Shown: positions 15,384 through 23,625, counted from the stretch's first letter. The stretch: 64,000 nt of DNA from JALYUA01 sp038239305 (GCA_038239305.1 JBBSEW010000002.1:61067-125066); one strand, 5' to 3'. Made by a program: numbers and translations. The notes: generated from the letters alone by a model not told the origin.

Positions 15384-17717
15384 GTGAGCGTGCAGCCCGA
15401 AGATCGTTCTCTCGCGCTGGCGCTCGCGCGGTCGTCCATGGCGGACTTCTTCCTGGCGGGCCGCCGCGTCAGCCCTTCCCTGGCGCGCGTCTTCTCGGGC
15501 GAGGGAACCTCCACCGTCACGGTCACACTCGAGCCGAAAGTTCTGCGCGTTTTGCTCCTCCTCGCCCGACGTCCGGGAGAGGTGGTGACCAAGGAGGAGC
15601 TCTTCCGCGACGTCTGGGAAGGCGCGTTCGTGACCGAGGACGTCCTCACCCGCGCGATCGGCGAGCTACGGCGCGTCTTCGGAGACTCCTCAGCGGCTCC
15701 GCACGTCATCGAGACGATCCGCAAGTCGGGATACCGGCTGATCGCCGCTATCGTCCCTGTCGAGCCCGTCGTGCTCGCGGCTTCGGAGCCGCCGGGCCCT
15801 GTTCCTTCGACTGTCGCCGATGCCTTGCCCTCCCGCGTGCCCGCTTCCGAAATCCTGCCGGCTCGGGGAGGCGGCGACGCGCGACGGCGCCGCAAGACGT
15901 TCGCGCTGATTCTCGGCGGGGCCGTTCTCATCGCCGCGGCGGGGATATTCGCAGGCCAGCGATTCGGTGCCGGACGAGCGGCCGCGCCGATGCGGGTCCG
16001 CCCGTTTACGACCTTTCCGGGCAATCAGCGCGATCCTGCCGTCTCGCCCGACGGATCGCGAGTGGCCTTCGCCTGGAACGGCGGCGCCGGAGACGCCATG
16101 AGCCTCTACATCCAGCTCGCCGACGGCGACGCGCCTCTGCGTGTCACGCGGGCGGACGCCGTGGAGGATCGGGCGCCGGCCTGGTCTCCCGATGGCCAGC
16201 GCATCGCGTTCACGCGCCGCGAGGGGAGGGAATGCCGGATTCTCGTGGTCTCGTCGCTCGGCGGTGGCGAGAAGCCGCTCGCGCCTTGCGGGGACTTCGA
16301 CTATCGCCGGCTCGCCTGGTCGCCCGACGGGCGCTGGCTCGCCCGGAGCGTCCGTCCGGCCGTCGGCCCGCTCTTCCTGGAGCTCCTCTCGCCGGACACC
16401 CTCGAACGGCGGCCGATCACGCATCCTCCCGCCGGAATCCTCGGGGACACATCCCCTGCGTTCTCGCCGGACGGCCTCGAGATCGCCTTCTCCCGAAACG
16501 TCACCGAGGGAGTCGGGGATGTTTTCCGCGTCGGCGTAGCCAGCTCGACGGGGCGAGAGGAGCCCGTGCGGTTGACGTTCGACGATCGGGACACCATGGG
16601 ACTCGACTGGTCTCCGGACGGGTCGAGCGTCGTGTTCTCCTCGAGCCGCGCCGGCATCTACAGCCTGTGGCGCGTCGCCCGGCGAGGCGGCGATCCGACA
16701 TTTGTCGCGGGCGGCGGCGCGAAGATGAAGCACCCGTCCTCTTCGCGCGGCCGCAACATCATCGCCTACGAGAGCTGGACCTACGAAGTGAGCCTGTGGC
16801 GCGTTCCGGCGGACCGGGAGGCGGCCGCCGGCGCGGCGAACGGGAGCTCGAGCTCGAACGGGGGCGAGAGCACGCTCCGCCTGACTTCCGCGGCGGACGA
16901 ATGGGATTTCGGACCGCAGGTCTCGCCGGACGGATTGCGAATCGCCTTCGTTTCGACCCGCTCCGGGAGCGACGAGATATGGACGGTCGGTCAGGGCGGC
17001 GGGGAATCGAACCGGCTAACGTCCTTCGGAGGGGGGCGCATCGAGACGCCCCGCTGGTCGCCGGACGGTCGCCACCTCGTCTTGTCGGTGCGGCGGGGAG
17101 CGCACGCCGATCTCTACAGGATCGCCTCGTCGGGCGGAGTGGCGGAGCGCCTGACTTCGGGCGAAGCGGATGCCGTCGCTCCTTTCTTCACCCGGGACGG
17201 CCGCGCCGTCGAGTTCGGCTCTCGCCGCTCCGGCGCGTGGCGAGTCTGGCGGCTCGACCTCGCCTCGCGCCGTCTCGATTCCGTTACGCCGGACGGCGGA
17301 TACGCGGCGCAGGAATCCGTCGACGGGCGAGTTCTCTACTTCAGTCGTGCGGACGCTTCGGGAATCTGGCGGATCGCGGCGTTCGGCGGCGCGGCTGCAA
17401 ACGGTTCCGTGCCCGGGATGGAAGGCGTGGAAAGGGTCGTTCCTTCACTGGCGCCGGAGGATTGGGCGGACTGGCAGGTCTCGGATGGCGGAATCTACTC
17501 GCGAGTGCGCGGCGCGGGCGGGCGATCGTCGGTCGTGTTCACCCCGTTTTCCGGTAGCACGCGGTCAACCTTTTCGGCGCGAACGACGGCCGATGTGGCG
17601 CCGCTGCTCGATCAGGGGTGGTCGGGATTTTCCGTTTCGCCGGACGGCCGTTGGCTCGTCTATCCGAGGATTCAGAAGCACTCCTGCGAGCTTCGCCTGA
17701 TCGAAAATCCGGCCTGA
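15384..17717 (+). CDS. Winged-helix (CadC/OmpR-type) regulator with TM and PD40 beta-propeller
   Basis: About 777 residues. The N-terminal Trans_reg_C domain (residues about 40-120: LEPKVLRVLLLLARRPGEVV, TKEELFRDVWEGAFVTEDVL, AIGELRRVFGD, IETIRKSGYRL) binds DNA. One membrane helix follows near residue 180 (FALILGGAVLIAAAGIFAG). The rest is a periplasmic TolB/PD40 propeller with repeated SPDG motifs (VSPDGSRVAFAW, WSPDGQRIAFT, WSPDGRWLARS, FSPDGLEIAFS). This is a membrane one-component regulator architecture frequent in Acidobacteriota. I start at GTG 15384, just after TACTAT; ATG 15438 is the alternative. The targets are unknown; the preceding metal-type genes are candidates. Confidence 0.88.
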   Translation: MSVQPEDRSLALALARSSMADFFLAGRRVSPSLARVFSGEGTSTVTVTLEPKVLRVLLLLARRPGEVVTKEELFRDVWEGAFVTEDVLTRAIGELRRVFGDSSAAPHVIETIRKSGYRLIAAIVPVEPVVLAASEPPGPVPSTVADALPSRVPASEILPARGGGDARRRRKTFALILGGAVLIAAAGIFAGQRFGAGRAAAPMRVRPFTTFPGNQRDPAVSPDGSRVAFAWNGGAGDAMSLYIQLADGDAPLRVTRADAVEDRAPAWSPDGQRIAFTRREGRECRILVVSSLGGGEKPLAPCGDFDYRRLAWSPDGRWLARSVRPAVGPLFLELLSPDTLERRPITHPPAGILGDTSPAFSPDGLEIAFSRNVTEGVGDVFRVGVASSTGREEPVRLTFDDRDTMGLDWSPDGSSVVFSSSRAGIYSLWRVARRGGDPTFVAGGGAKMKHPSSSRGRNIIAYESWTYEVSLWRVPADREAAAGAANGSSSSNGGESTLRLTSAADEWDFGPQVSPDGLRIAFVSTRSGSDEIWTVGQGGGESNRLTSFGGGRIETPRWSPDGRHLVLSVRRGAHADLYRIASSGGVAERLTSGEADAVAPFFTRDGRAVEFGSRRSGAWRVWRLDLASRRLDSVTPDGGYAAQESVDGRVLYFSRADASGIWRIAAFGGAAANGSVPGMEGVERVVPSLAPEDWADWQVSDGGIYSRVRGAGGRSSVVFTPFSGSTRSTFSARTTADVAPLLDQGWSGFSVSPDGRWLVYPRIQKHSCELRLIENPA

Positions 17718-17742
17718 GCGGACACCTCCGGCGTCCTGCTCA
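17715..17742. terminator. Bidirectional hairpin between convergent genes
   Basis: TGAGCGGAC (17715-17723) pairs with GTCCTGCTCA (17733-17742) with one bulged base. The left arm contains the TGA stop of the PD40 regulator and the right arm the stop of the minus-strand molybdenum enzyme, so each stop lies in a hairpin arm. It has no T-tract on either side. Confidence 0.5.
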
Positions 17743-19929
17743 GGCGCGGAGCTCCTCCGGCCGGATCGGCAGACGCCGGACGCGTTTTCCCGTCGCCGCG
17801 AATATCGCGTTGGCGACGGCGGGAGCGGCGGGGGGCACGCCCTGCTCCCCCATGCCGGAGGGCGCTTCGCGGCTCTCGATCGCGTGCACCTCGATCTCGG
17901 GAGTTTCGGGGAGCTGGAAGACGGGGTAGTCGCGAAAGTTATGCTGCTCGACGTGGCCGTCCCGAAACGTAATCTCCGTCTTCAGCGCCGCGGACAGACC
18001 GAAGAGGATCGCTCCCTCGACCTGGGCCTCCAGTCCCGAGAGATTCACGATCTGGCCGGAGTCAGAAGCGCACACCATCCGGTGGACGCGCACGTCGCCT
18101 CCCGGGCCCACGGAGACCTCGGCCGTCTGGGCCATGTGCGTCCGTCCATGGTAGACGTTGGCCGCGATCCCGCGACCCACACGGCGTCCGGGAACGGGCG
18201 CCGGCGGCTGCGTCCAGGATGACTTCTCCGCGGCGAGCGCGATCACGCGCGAAAGCCGGCGGCGGTCCAGCGTTCTCTCACCAATCCGGACGGTTTCCGG
18301 CGAACGGAGGAGCGCCAGCCGGAGCTCGACCGGATCCCGCCCCGCGGCATGGGCCACCTCGTCGAGAAACGATTCGCGGGCGAAGATGGATGGCGGATAG
18401 TCGACGGCCCGCCACGCTCCGGTCGGCACGGGAGCGCGCGCCTGCGCGTATTCCGCGCGGAGGTTCGGGATCTCGTAGGGATTGTCGTAGGCGCCCCAGG
18501 GATTGCCCTCGTACGTGTCGGGGTTTTCCGGAGCGTAGGGCCCGAACATCGTCAGATGAAAGCTCGTCATCTTGTGGGACCACGCGACGAGTTGCCCGCC
18601 AGCGTCGATTCCGCCGGAGAGTCCGTGGATCGACGCCGGCTGGAATCGATCGTTTTCGAAGTCGTCGCGCCGGGTCCACACGATCTGGACGGGGGCCTGG
18701 ATCGCGCGCGAAAGCTCGACGGCTTCGGGCACGTAGTCGTAGTCGAGCCTCCGGCCGAATCCGCCTCCGAGAAGGGTGACGTGGACCGTGACCGCCTCGA
18801 GCGGGATTCCGAGGAGCTTCGCGGCTGCGGCCTGAGCCTCGTTCGGCGCTTGCGTTCCCACGCGGATCTCGCAACGGCCGGGTCGCACGTCGGCGAAGCA
18901 GTTCATGGGCTCGACGGGCGCATGCGCCTGGAAGGAGAAGCGGTATTCCGCATCGAGGCGGCGGGGAGCGCCTTCGAGCGCGGCCCCGACGTCGCCCGAC
19001 GATCGCGTCACGCGGCTGGCGCGGGAGGCTTCCTCGAGCCGCTTCCAGTACGTTTCGGTCGTATCGGACCGGTTCGGTCCCTCGTCCCACGTCACGATCA
19101 GCGCGTCGCGGCCCTTCATCGCGGCCCACGTGTTGTCGGCCACGACCGCCACGCCCGTCGAGATCGCGACGACGTGCCGGACTCCCCGGATCGCCTCGGC
19201 GGCCGCCGCGTCGAACGAGAGGGCGCGCCCGCCGGGGACGGGGCAGCGGGCGACGCAGGCCGCCAGCGCCCCGGCCGGCCGGGCGTCCAGGCCATACACG
19301 GCTCTCCCCGTGACGATGTCAGGCCCTTCGACTCGGGGCACTCGGGTGCCGAGGAGTCGAAAATCATTGGGATCCTTGAGGGGAGGATTCTCGGGCACAG
19401 GCAGGGCCGCCGCGGCCTCCACGAGATCGCCGTATCTCCGGGTCCGCCCGGTCGGAAGATGCCGGATCGTCCCGTTCTCGGCCCGGCACTCCTCGAGAGG
19501 AACCGCCCAGACATTCGCGGCCGCCGTTCGCAGCATCTCCCGGGCGGCGGCGCCGGCGACGCGGAGCGATCGCCACGCGTCCGAGACGCTGCTCGAGCCG
19601 CTCGTGCGCATTCCCGTAAACCGCAGTCCCGGGATCGCATGCTCGAGGACGACGGATTTCCAATCCGCTTCGAGCTCTTCCGCAAGGATCATGGCGAGCG
19701 CGGTCCGGGCACCCTGTCCCATCTCCGAGCGCGGCGCGATCAGGGTGATGCGGCCGTCCGGCGCGACGGTGATCCACTTGTTGGGCCCGAAGCGGCCGGC
19801 GGGGGATCCGGGTGAGAGCGCCGGGCCGGGCGTGCCGGCGTCCGCACCGCCCTGCATCGGCACCCGGAGCAGAAGGAGTGCGCCTCCGAGGCCGGCAGTT
19901 TTCAGGAAGTCCCGTCGGGAAGCGCTCAT
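17740..19929 (-). CDS. Molybdopterin-binding subunit of a xanthine dehydrogenase-family oxidoreductase (IorB-like)
   Basis: 729 residues. A twin-arginine signal (SRRDFLKTAGLGGALLLL) exports the folded, cofactor-loaded enzyme. Family landmarks are the MoCo-binding LLGGGFGRRLDYDY near residue 385 and the C-terminal catalytic Glu695 in GMGEQGVPPAAPAVANAI. Length and TAT signal match the membrane-side isoquinoline-1-oxidoreductase/aldehyde dehydrogenase beta subunits. It overlaps the 2Fe-2S subunit gene by ATGA, so the two form a heterodimer. No cytochrome subunit follows, and the electron acceptor is unknown. The substrate cannot be told from sequence. The 3' end shares a hairpin with the convergent regulator gene. 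Confidence 0.92.
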   Translation of the reverse strand: MSASRRDFLKTAGLGGALLLLRVPMQGGADAGTPGPALSPGSPAGRFGPNKWITVAPDGRITLIAPRSEMGQGARTALAMILAEELEADWKSVVLEHAIPGLRFTGMRTSGSSSVSDAWRSLRVAGAAAREMLRTAAANVWAVPLEECRAENGTIRHLPTGRTRRYGDLVEAAAALPVPENPPLKDPNDFRLLGTRVPRVEGPDIVTGRAVYGLDARPAGALAACVARCPVPGGRALSFDAAAAEAIRGVRHVVAISTGVAVVADNTWAAMKGRDALIVTWDEGPNRSDTTETYWKRLEEASRASRVTRSSGDVGAALEGAPRRLDAEYRFSFQAHAPVEPMNCFADVRPGRCEIRVGTQAPNEAQAAAAKLLGIPLEAVTVHVTLLGGGFGRRLDYDYVPEAVELSRAIQAPVQIVWTRRDDFENDRFQPASIHGLSGGIDAGGQLVAWSHKMTSFHLTMFGPYAPENPDTYEGNPWGAYDNPYEIPNLRAEYAQARAPVPTGAWRAVDYPPSIFARESFLDEVAHAAGRDPVELRLALLRSPETVRIGERTLDRRRLSRVIALAAEKSSWTQPPAPVPGRRVGRGIAANVYHGRTHMAQTAEVSVGPGGDVRVHRMVCASDSGQIVNLSGLEAQVEGAILFGLSAALKTEITFRDGHVEQHNFRDYPVFQLPETPEIEVHAIESREAPSGMGEQGVPPAAPAVANAIFAATGKRVRRLPIRPEELRA

Positions 19930-20543
19930 CGGGGTTCTCCCGCCGCGATTGCGGAGGGGGCGGTGATCGATGCTCCCGCGTCGGTCGCGGCGCTTTTTCG
20001 GCGCGCCCTCTCTTTATTCTCGTGCCCGGCGGGACCCCTTTCACTTGCGCGCCCGACGGCACCGCTTTCCGTTGCGCGCCCAACGGCGCGATCTTTACCC
20101 GCGCGCCCCACGGCGCGACGAATCCGAGGATAGGTTCCGCACCGGCAGACGTGCTCGCCGAACACGGCATCCACTTCGGCGTCGGTCGGTCGCGGGCTCC
20201 GAGCGAGAAGAGAAACCGCCGCGAGAATCATCCCCGGCTGGCAGTAGCCGCACTGCGCGACGTCCTCGGCGATCCAGGCCTCCTGGCAGGGGTGCGAGCC
20301 GTCGCGCGAGAGGCCCTCGATCGTCGTGAATCGTCGTCCGCCGGCCGCCTGGATCGGGACCTGGCACGACCGAACTTCGCGACCTCCTTCGAGGACGGTG
20401 CACGCACCGCACACGCCGACTCCGCAGCCATACTTGCTGCCCTTCAGACCGAGCCCGTCTCTCAGGACCCAGAGCAGTGGCGTGTCGGCGTCCGCTTCGA
20501 CCTCGCGGCGAGTCCCGTTCACAGTCAGGCGGTATCGGCTCAT
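19926..20543 (-). CDS. (2Fe-2S) subunit of the molybdenum hydroxylase (IorA-like), with repeat-made tail
   Basis: 205 residues, against about 150 for the family. The core holds the plant-type cluster (Cys40, Cys45, Cys48, Cys60 in YGCGVGVCGACTV and VRSC) and the second cluster (Cys98, Cys101, Cys133, Cys135 in QCGYCQPGM and HVCRCGTYPRIRRAV). After residue 143 a tail of four 9-residue repeats (AVGRAGKDR, AVGRATESG, AVGRASERG, PAGHENKER) is encoded by a 27-bp tandem repeat. The tail is probably dispensable. The start has GGAGG 5 bases upstream. It feeds electrons from the MoCo subunit encoded next, with which it overlaps by ATGA. Confidence 0.92.
   Translation of the reverse strand: MSRYRLTVNGTRREVEADADTPLLWVLRDGLGLKGSKYGCGVGVCGACTVLEGGREVRSCQVPIQAAGGRRFTTIEGLSRDGSHPCQEAWIAEDVAQCGYCQPGMILAAVSLLARSPRPTDAEVDAVFGEHVCRCGTYPRIRRAVGRAGKDRAVGRATESGAVGRASERGPAGHENKERARRKSAATDAGASITAPSAIAAGEPR
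20020..20127. repeat. 27-bp tandem repeat, about 4 decayed copies
   Basis: Copies begin near 20020, 20047, 20074 and 20101 with exact 27-bp period; the best-conserved word is GCGCGCCC(G/A/C)ACGGC. The repeat lies wholly inside the reading frame of the 2Fe-2S subunit, and its period, a multiple of three, keeps the frame open and adds 9-residue repeats to the protein tail. Confidence 0.75.
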
Positions 20544-20611
20544 GGAATCCTCCGGCCGGACGCGTGCCGGCTGGAGCGTTCATACGGCGGAACGGGCGGG
20601 AGAGTCCCGAG

Positions 20612-20632
20612 GTTTGTCCGATGTTTGTCCGA
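20612..20632 (-). promoter_or_regulatory. Direct repeat upstream of molybdenum-enzyme genes
   Basis: GTTTGTCCGA occurs twice, at 20612-20621 and 20623-20632, an 11-bp period, about one helical turn. It lies 69-89 bases before the start of the 2Fe-2S gene, with TATGAA between (minus strand). It may be a regulator site or another decayed repeat. Confidence 0.35.
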
Positions 20633-20666
20633 GGCTTGCGCGACGAGGGGAAAAAGGGGCTGATCG

Positions 20667-21122
20667 TCACCGTTTCTCGGCGAAATAGATCTTGTTCACG
20701 ATCCACCATGCTCCGTCGATCTTGAGGAGGGACACGTAGTCGGTGTATCGGGACCGGGGATAGTTCTCGACCACTTTCACCGAGGCGGCGTTCCCGGTGA
20801 CGTCGAGCGACGCGATCGAGAGGTCTCCTTCTTCCTTCTTTCCGGCGCTTTCGCGAAAGCCCTCGTACCACTTCTGCTGGGTGAGCTCGCCGAGAGTCCC
20901 GTCCTTCCGCACGAAGAAGAGCCGGGCATCGGGCCGGAACGCCCGCGCAAGATCGCCCACGTCGTTGTATTGGAGGCCATGGAGATAGCGCTCGACGGTC
21001 GCCCTCACGGCCGTTTCCTCCGTCGGGGGGGCGCCGCTGGTCCGGGCGGCGGCGGGAATGGCAACGGCGATGGCGAGAACGACCGCGAAGGCGGTAGGGC
21101 GGAGTCGGCGTGCGTGCCTCAC
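20667..21122 (-). CDS. Exported NTF2-like (DUF4440/lumazine-binding type) protein
   Basis: 151 residues from GTG 21122, which overlaps the ClC stop as GTGA and has GGAGAC upstream. A signal peptide (AFAVVLAIAVAIPAAA) precedes an NTF2-like cone fold: ETAVRATVERYLHGLQYNDVGDLARAF, LFFVRKDG, SVKVVENYPRSRYTDYVSLLKIDGAWWIVNKIY. That last pattern is typical of nuclear-transport-factor-2-like proteins that hold small molecules or act as hydrolases. No catalytic set is obvious. Its role beside a chloride channel and a molybdenum enzyme is unclear. Confidence 0.82.
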   Translation of the reverse strand: MRHARRLRPTAFAVVLAIAVAIPAAARTSGAPPTEETAVRATVERYLHGLQYNDVGDLARAFRPDARLFFVRKDGTLGELTQQKWYEGFRESAGKKEEGDLSIASLDVTGNAASVKVVENYPRSRYTDYVSLLKIDGAWWIVNKIYFAEKR

Positions 21123-22549
21123 TTCGTGTCTCCTTTCGATCCCGGGGAATCCGGTTCGCCGGCCGGCGCGGTCTTCCGGGGCCGGCGGCGACGATGGAGC
21201 CTCTGCGTGAGACTTCCATCCCGGATCGTCATTCCGGCTCGCGTCAATTCTCCCACGGGAATGTCGAGCGTCACGGTGAGCCCCGCGGATTTCGAGAGGC
21301 CGATTTTCTGGCTCGCGTACACGCTGCGATGTCCGACCAGGAGAAAAGCCGATCCGGCCGCGAGCGCGGCGTAGACGCCGACGGGACCGGGCAGGAGCTC
21401 GATGCCCATCACGGCGGCGGCAATCGGCGTGTTGGCCGCCGCGGCGAGAACGGCCACGAATCCGAACGCCGCGAAGACCCCCACCGGCAGGTGGAACAGC
21501 TGCGCGAACGCGGCGCCCGCCGTAGATCCAATGAAAAACAGGGGCGTGACGATCCCGCCGCTTCCTCCCGTTTCGAGCGTCACCGACGTGGCGACGATTT
21601 TCAGCAGGAACGCGAGGAGAACGAGGGAGAAGGTTCCTCGCATCGCCGCGTCGATGGTCGGCACGCCGAGCCCCGCATAGACGTCGCCGAAAATGGCGTA
21701 AAAGATGGCGAGGAAGGCGTCGCCGCCCGCGGCAATGAGATAGGGCCTCTTCTCGAACCGCCGCAGCCCGCGCTCGAGGCCGCGCAGAGCTTCGATGAGA
21801 ACGAGCGCCGCGACCCCGCAGAGGCCTCCGAAAAGGATGGACGTTGCGACGAGTTGGGTCTTGCCGAGCATCGCGACGCTTTCGTGAAGCAGGGGAACCG
21901 GGGGTGCGACCCCGCACACGAGGTGAGCGACGATCCCCGCGACGAGGCAGGGGAAAAGGACCTCGTACTCGATCCGGCCCAGGTACAGGACCTCGATTCC
22001 GAACAGCGCGCCGGAGATCGGCGTGCCGAATACGGCGGCGAACCCCGCTCCGATCCCGCAGATGACGAGGCGTCGGCGATCCTCCGCGCTCATGCGAAAG
22101 AGATCCGCGAAGAGGCTCGTGACCGAAGCGCCGATCTGCGCGCAGGGGCCCTCCTTGCCGACGGATCCGCCAAACGCGAGCGTCATCACCGTCGCCAGAA
22201 GTTTGACCGGGGCGACCTTCCAATCCACTCGCCCGGAATCCCGGTGCACCGCCGCGATCACGGCCTCCGTGCCGTGGCCGCGAGCGGTCGGGGCGAAGGT
22301 CCGGATCAACCAGACGCAGGCCGGCAGAGCGACCGGCAGAACGGCGTAGTACGGGAAGGGGAGAGCGAGACGTTGAACTCCGGCGCTCGCCTCCGCGAGA
22401 GCCCAGAGAAAAAACCGCGTCGCCGCGCCGACGCAAACGCCCGCCACGGCCCCCAGGACCGCCCACTTGACTGTGCTCACGATGAGCGCGGCGTGCTCCG
22501 TGTACCAGCGCCGCTCGTCCGAGAGGCGAAGCGATTTCGGCTCAGTCAA
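21119..22549 (-). CDS. ClC family chloride channel/antiporter
   Basis: 476 residues with many hydrophobic helices, of normal bacterial ClC length. The gating glutamate is Glu133 in SVGKEGPCAQIG, and the fourth signature region is TLETGGSGGIVTPLFFIG near residue 330. The first selectivity motif, usually GSGIP, reads GHGTE (residues 91-95), as in a divergent bacterial subfamily, so chloride/proton exchange should not be assumed. No C-terminal CBS domains; the tail is basic and Pro-rich. The stop overlaps the downstream NTF2-like gene. The upstream operator region (22747-22793) may control it as well as rightward transcription. Confidence 0.9.
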   Translation of the reverse strand: MTEPKSLRLSDERRWYTEHAALIVSTVKWAVLGAVAGVCVGAATRFFLWALAEASAGVQRLALPFPYYAVLPVALPACVWLIRTFAPTARGHGTEAVIAAVHRDSGRVDWKVAPVKLLATVMTLAFGGSVGKEGPCAQIGASVTSLFADLFRMSAEDRRRLVICGIGAGFAAVFGTPISGALFGIEVLYLGRIEYEVLFPCLVAGIVAHLVCGVAPPVPLLHESVAMLGKTQLVATSILFGGLCGVAALVLIEALRGLERGLRRFEKRPYLIAAGGDAFLAIFYAIFGDVYAGLGVPTIDAAMRGTFSLVLLAFLLKIVATSVTLETGGSGGIVTPLFFIGSTAGAAFAQLFHLPVGVFAAFGFVAVLAAAANTPIAAAVMGIELLPGPVGVYAALAAGSAFLLVGHRSVYASQKIGLSKSAGLTVTLDIPVGELTRAGMTIRDGSLTQRLHRRRRPRKTAPAGEPDSPGSKGDTK

Positions 22550-22746
22550 GCCAGAGGCCTGTTCGGGTCAACGGACACCGCACCGGGTCGCTCGGACACG
22601 CACCGGGTCGCCGCCGCGAGGGGAGGCGAAGGCGGATCGGGCGTGACCCTCCAGATCGCATTCGCATCGCATGACCTCATGCCATCACTCCGAAACCCCG
22701 AACGTCTCAATCGGCCTTTTAAAGCGGTTTCCGTTTTCGACTCTCA
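22550..22746. other. Upstream region of ClC gene
   Basis: No gene is evident. Near 22718-22728 there is an AT-rich CTTTTAAAG stretch, which on the minus strand offers TTTAAA as a -10 candidate for the ClC gene. The region near 22560-22610 repeats the word CACCGGGTCGC twice. Confidence 0.4.
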
Positions 22747-22793
22747 ACATATCGTGAGACTGTATCCACGTATCGTACCACGATATGTATAAT
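22747..22793 (+). promoter_or_regulatory. Operator with inverted repeats overlapping a perfect -10 TATAAT
   Basis: ACATATCGTG (22747-22756) and CACGATATGT (22779-22788) form a perfect 10-bp inverted repeat. Nested inside is TATCGT (22771-22776) with ACGATA (22780-22785), 3-base spacer. The right arm runs into TATAAT (22788-22793), the only perfect -10 box I saw. A repressor bound here would block RNA polymerase. The nearest downstream regulator is the MarR gene at 23140, so autoregulation is likely. No clear -35. Confidence 0.65.
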
Positions 22794-22799
22794 GCGGTG

Positions 22800-23108
22800 A
22801 TGTCGACGACAGGACCTGGTCCTGAAGAACAGGAAGAAGAATCAGAAAGAAGAACAGGAAGTGAATGCCGTTGCGGGATCGCAGTGTGTTCTTCCTGGAT
22901 GAGACCAGGGGCGGACGTTTTCACGTCCCGGTTCGGGCATCCCGGACATCCCGGACATCCCGGACATCCCGTCCAGCCGGGACATCCCGTCCAGCCGGGA
23001 CATCTCGTCCACCCCGGACATCTCGTCCACCCCGGACGTCTCGTCCACCCCGGACATCTCGTCCACCCCGGACATCTCGTCTACCCCGGACCTCTCCAGA
23101 GGCTCTAG
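22800..23108 (+). CDS. Possible leaderless ORF with HPG repeats (doubtful)
   Basis: ATG 22800 lies 6 bases after a perfect TATAAT, the leaderless spacing seen elsewhere. The 102-residue frame begins MSTTGPGPEEQEEESERR, has CRCGIAVC, then a repeat region of HPG, VQPGHP and VHPGHL units made by the 9/18-bp DNA repeat. Because the repeat period is a multiple of three, several other frames are open too, and differences between units are mostly nonsynonymous in this frame, which argues against protein selection. It may be a leader transcript of the MarR gene rather than a real protein. Confidence 0.3.
   Translation: MSTTGPGPEEQEEESERRTGSECRCGIAVCSSWMRPGADVFTSRFGHPGHPGHPGHPVQPGHPVQPGHLVHPGHLVHPGRLVHPGHLVHPGHLVYPGPLQRL
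22935..23096. repeat. 9-bp/18-bp tandem repeat array (162 bp)
   Basis: Four 9-bp units (GGGCATCCC, then GGACATCCC three times) are followed by seven 18-bp units of the type GTCCACCCCGGACATCTC. Units drift gradually from left to right. No spacers of constant length with variable sequence exist, so it is not a CRISPR. It separates the operator at 22747-22793 from the MarR gene. Confidence 0.92.
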
Positions 23109-23139
23109 CCTGCCGGATGAAGCCGCGACTCGGAAAGGG

Positions 23140-23625
23140 ATGAAGACGTCCAAGAGCGCGAGTGGTTCGATGACTCGAGCTTCTCGCCGGCCGCCCCTCG
23201 AGGCCGACTATGCTGCCCTCGCGGCGTGGCGGTACGCGCTGCGGCGGTTTCTTTCCGCGTCGGAGGCGATCACGCGCACGGCGGGCGTGTCGCCGACGCA
23301 ATACCAGCTTCTGCTGTTCGTGAAGGGCTTTCCCGGAGGCCGCCCCTCCATCGCGGATCTAGCCGAGCGCCTGCAAGTCCGCCACCAGAGCGCGGTCGGC
23401 TTGATCGACCGATCCGAAAAGGCGCGGCTCGTCCGGCGGCGCCGGGATCCCGACAATGGGCGGCGGGTGCTCGTTGAGATGACGGCGCGCGGGGAAGGCT
23501 TGCTCGCTCGGCTCGCGTCGGCGCATTTCGCAACCATCGAATCCCTCGGACCGGCGTTCTCGCCTCCGGTTTCGGCTCGGGGGCCGAGGCCGGGTTCCCG
23601 GCGCGCCGAGCCGCGGAGACGGTGA
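23140..23625 (+). CDS. MarR family transcriptional regulator
   Basis: 161 residues with the MarR winged helix-turn-helix: YALRRFLSASEAI, SPTQYQLLLFVKG, SIADLAERLQVRHQSAVGLI (recognition helix), then the wing ARLVRRRRDPDNGRRVLVEM and a C-terminal helix. The start ATG 23140 overlaps the stop of an 8-codon frame (ATG 23117) as ATGA; ATG 23173 is an alternative. The C-terminal 25 residues are Arg/Pro-rich. It probably binds the inverted repeats at 22747-22793 and may sense a phenolic or oxidant signal like other MarR proteins. The likely targets are itself and the divergent ClC operon. Confidence 0.88.
   Translation: MKTSKSASGSMTRASRRPPLEADYAALAAWRYALRRFLSASEAITRTAGVSPTQYQLLLFVKGFPGGRPSIADLAERLQVRHQSAVGLIDRSEKARLVRRRRDPDNGRRVLVEMTARGEGLLARLASAHFATIESLGPAFSPPVSARGPRPGSRRAEPRRR

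Noticed and set aside
22935..23096. Regular repeat array that could be taken for a CRISPR
   Set aside because: Units are 9 or 18 bp with no variable spacers and no cas genes nearby; it is a simple tandem repeat.
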